From the NCBI GenBank assembly GCA_003537495.1, contig DPSB01000526.1:6529-12796 (forward strand): DNA of 6,268 nt, given 5' to 3'. A model generated the notes under the pieces. It worked only from the letters and a program-made list of their open reading frames with translations, did not search any database and was not told where the DNA came from. Shown piece after piece: positions 4,508 through 6,268 of the stretch (the first letter of the stretch is position 1; each line of letters opens with the position of its first letter). This DNA comes from Cytophagales bacterium. GTDB taxonomy: Bacteria; Bacteroidota; Bacteroidia; Cytophagales; Cyclobacteriaceae. Both the position numbers and the translations under genes were made by a program.

Positions 4508-6268
4508 AATATCCCACCCTTGCATCAATTCTTCTGGTCTTTATGTGTTTAGTTTCAGAAGCACAAGAAACGAACCAAAGAATTACTGGTGAATTTACAA
4601 GCCTTCGGTTTAATGAATTCGTGGACGCAATCGAGCGGCAATCCGATTACCGATTCTTTTTTGATGTATCCCGTTTGGATAGCCTAATTGTTAATCTTCA
4701 GGTCACTCGAAAGCCATTAAACGAAATTCTGCATGAAGTACTTAAAGGCACTGATTTGACATTTTCAATTGACAAAAATAATTATGTATATATAAATGCT
4801 CGTAGTCCAATACTGACTGAATTACCCACCCACTTCTTTTCAAAAGACCTGAATGCTGATGAAACTGCTGATGTAAATAATTCACGGTTTGCCGAAGCCG
4901 AAAAGATAAAGACAGAAAAAGTAATAATAATTGGCACACGCGGAACTAATACAAGGGCTACTGCAACCTTAGCTGGCTTTATTAGAAATAGTAAATCGGG
5001 CGAATCACTCATTGGGGCAACCATCATGATTGAAAAACCTGTTACTGGTTCTATAACCGATGGTAATGGGTATTATTCTATTACGCTACCTAAGGGATCG
5101 CATCAGCTAAAAATAAATAACCTAGGCATGAAGAGTATTGAAAAGTCTGTTATCATCCACTCTGATGGAAGATTGAATATAGATATGGATGAAGACATAC
5201 TGCCATTGAAAGAAGTTATTGTTGAAGCTAAAAGAGATGAATCTGTAATGGGGCTTCAAATGGGGCTCGAGAAATTCGATTTTAAAGCTATGAAGCAATT
5301 GCCTATTGCCTTAGGCGAAGTAGATATTATTAAGTCGATGCTCACGCTTCCAGGTGTTCAAACGGTAGGCGAAGGTACGGTTGGGTTCAATGTGCGTGGT
5401 GGGGCCACCGATCAAAATCTTATTCTCTTCAATGATGCCACAATCTTTAATTCTTCTCATCTCTTCGGCTTCTTCTCCGCTTTCAATCCAGATATAATAA
5501 AGAATGTTGAACTATATAAAAGTGGTGTTCCCGCTGAATATGGTGGACGCATTTCTTCCGTTCTTGATATTCAAACACGAGAAGGTAACAAAAAAAAATG
5601 GAGTGGTTCAGGAGGCATTAGCCCTATAACAGGAAGGTTTTCTATTGAAGGGCCTATTGTAAAAAATAAACTCTCATTGTTAGCAAGTGGGCGGTCAACA
5701 TATTCTGATTGGCTTCTGCAAAAAATTCCCTCCTCTTCCATCAACAAAAGTGAAGCTTCATTCTATGACCTTAGCTTAAATCTTGATTATTTAATTGACG
5801 CTAAAAACAGTTTGGCAATTACGTCTTACACAAGTAGCGATAAGTTTAAACTACAAAGCGATACTGTTTATGCCTATCAAAATAAAGTACTTGGCTTAAA
5901 GTGGAAACACATATTTAACAATAGGTTATTTGGCACTCTAACCACTAACTATAGTGGTTACAATTACACCATCAATAGTCTGGCTAATCCTATTAACGCC
6001 TTTAAGCTTGACTATTCAATCCGTCAAATACAGGCAAAAACTGACTTTAGTTATTTCATCACGAGTAAGCACTCACTTTCATTCGGGGCCGGAGCGATTC
6101 GCTACGATCTTGAACCCGGAAATTTTCAACCTGTTGGAGCAGAATCTATCATAACTCCGGATAAACTTCAATCTGAACAAGCCTTAGAATCTTTTGTTTA
6201 TGTGGGAAGTCAGTTCGAGGTTAACCCCAAATTACTTTTATATGGTGGTGTTCGGTATTCATTATTTA
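4504..6268 (+). CDS. STN-domain TonB-dependent outer-membrane receptor (3' end outside window)
   Basis: SusC-like receptor that imports a ligand across the outer membrane using TonB energy; the ligand is unknown. The frame starts at ATG 4504, overlapping the previous stop by 4 bases, and is open to the window end (588 residues visible). A signal peptide covers about 1-20 (MKYPTLASILLVFMCLVSEA). An STN domain follows at about 26-97 (RFNEFVDAIERQSDYRFFFD, ending NYVYI). After a variable linker, a carboxypeptidase-like regulatory domain spans about 156-230 (ESLIGATIMIE, SITDGNGYYSITLPKG). A TonB-box-like segment, LKEVIVEA, lies at 235-242. The plug (about 262-362) includes TLPGVQTVGEG, FNVRGGATDQNLIL, HLFGFFSAFNP and VPAEYGGRISSVLDI (342-356). 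Beta-barrel strands start near 363; the remaining barrel is cut off. STN domains in this family usually contact a FecR-type anti-sigma factor, but none is in the window. From family knowledge, an outer-membrane lipoprotein partner could follow downstream; this is a prediction only. Confidence 0.95.
   Translation, partial: MKYPTLASILLVFMCLVSEAQETNQRITGEFTSLRFNEFVDAIERQSDYRFFFDVSRLDSLIVNLQVTRKPLNEILHEVLKGTDLTFSIDKNNYVYINARSPILTELPTHFFSKDLNADETADVNNSRFAEAEKIKTEKVIIIGTRGTNTRATATLAGFIRNSKSGESLIGATIMIEKPVTGSITDGNGYYSITLPKGSHQLKINNLGMKSIEKSVIIHSDGRLNIDMDEDILPLKEVIVEAKRDESVMGLQMGLEKFDFKAMKQLPIALGEVDIIKSMLTLPGVQTVGEGTVGFNVRGGATDQNLILFNDATIFNSSHLFGFFSAFNPDIIKNVELYKSGVPAEYGGRISSVLDIQTREGNKKKWSGSGGISPITGRFSIEGPIVKNKLSLLASGRSTYSDWLLQKIPSSSINKSEASFYDLSLNLDYLIDAKNSLAITSYTSSDKFKLQSDTVYAYQNKVLGLKWKHIFNNRLFGTLTTNYSGYNYTINSLANPINAFKLDYSIRQIQAKTDFSYFITSKHSLSFGAGAIRYDLEPGNFQPVGAESIITPDKLQSEQALESFVYVGSQFEVNPKLLLYGGVRYSLF

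Noticed and set aside
4742..5027. Minus-strand open frames at 4742-4939 and 4782-5027
   Set aside because: They lie inside the receptor's STN and linker region, which reads as a convincing protein on the + strand.
5939..5960. 9-bp inverted repeat TAACCACTA-ACTA-TAGTGGTTA in the receptor
   Set aside because: A stem of this length with a short loop is expected to turn up by chance at about this rate in 6 kb; no other signal supports it.
5954..6154. Open frame of 66 residues on the + strand
   Set aside because: Out of frame within the receptor barrel, which continues without interruption in its own frame.

Overview
The window looks like chromosomal DNA of a Bacteroidota bacterium, probably of the Cytophagales/Cytophagia type. 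The evidence is the gene content (a SusC-like TonB-dependent receptor with an STN domain, and RNase Y next to ZapA), AT-rich leaders without clear Shine-Dalgarno sequences, and promoter-like boxes close to the Bacteroidota TAnnTTTG type. The taxonomic placement is inference. Every supported gene is on the + strand.

Positions 1-3678 form a conserved housekeeping block. It starts with the C-terminal part of pheT (phenylalanyl-tRNA synthetase beta chain, cut by the window start). A 98-residue coiled-coil protein and zapA follow, only 7-13 bases apart, and look like a division-related pair. After an 80-base gap with a GC-rich hairpin and a T-tract comes a complete rny (RNase Y: membrane anchor, coiled coil, KH and HD domains, all key residues visible). 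The block ends at a very clear intrinsic terminator, a perfect 17-bp stem followed by T residues (3689-3743).

Positions 3774-6268 form a separate accessory module for the cell envelope. A 233-residue exported protein of unknown function (3806-4507) overlaps by 4 bases (ATGA) a large outer-membrane receptor. The receptor is open to the window end, with 588 residues visible: signal peptide, STN domain, carboxypeptidase-like regulatory domain, TonB-box-like segment, plug and the first part of the barrel. The two are probably translationally coupled and work together in uptake or signalling; the substrate cannot be told from the sequence.

The least ordinary signals are cis-structures. The 3' part of the exported-protein gene carries a 16-bp perfect inverted repeat with a 2-base centre, a second inverted repeat sharing the same 7-base word, and a 12-bp palindrome, all just upstream of the receptor start. 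The same 11-base sequence, TTAATTTTAGA, lies exactly 22 bases before the start codons of both the coiled-coil gene and the exported-protein gene. I see no mobile element, CRISPR array, tRNA or rRNA. No clear new multi-gene system is visible; the best candidates for something undescribed are the exported protein/receptor pair with its palindromes and the ZapA-linked coiled-coil protein.
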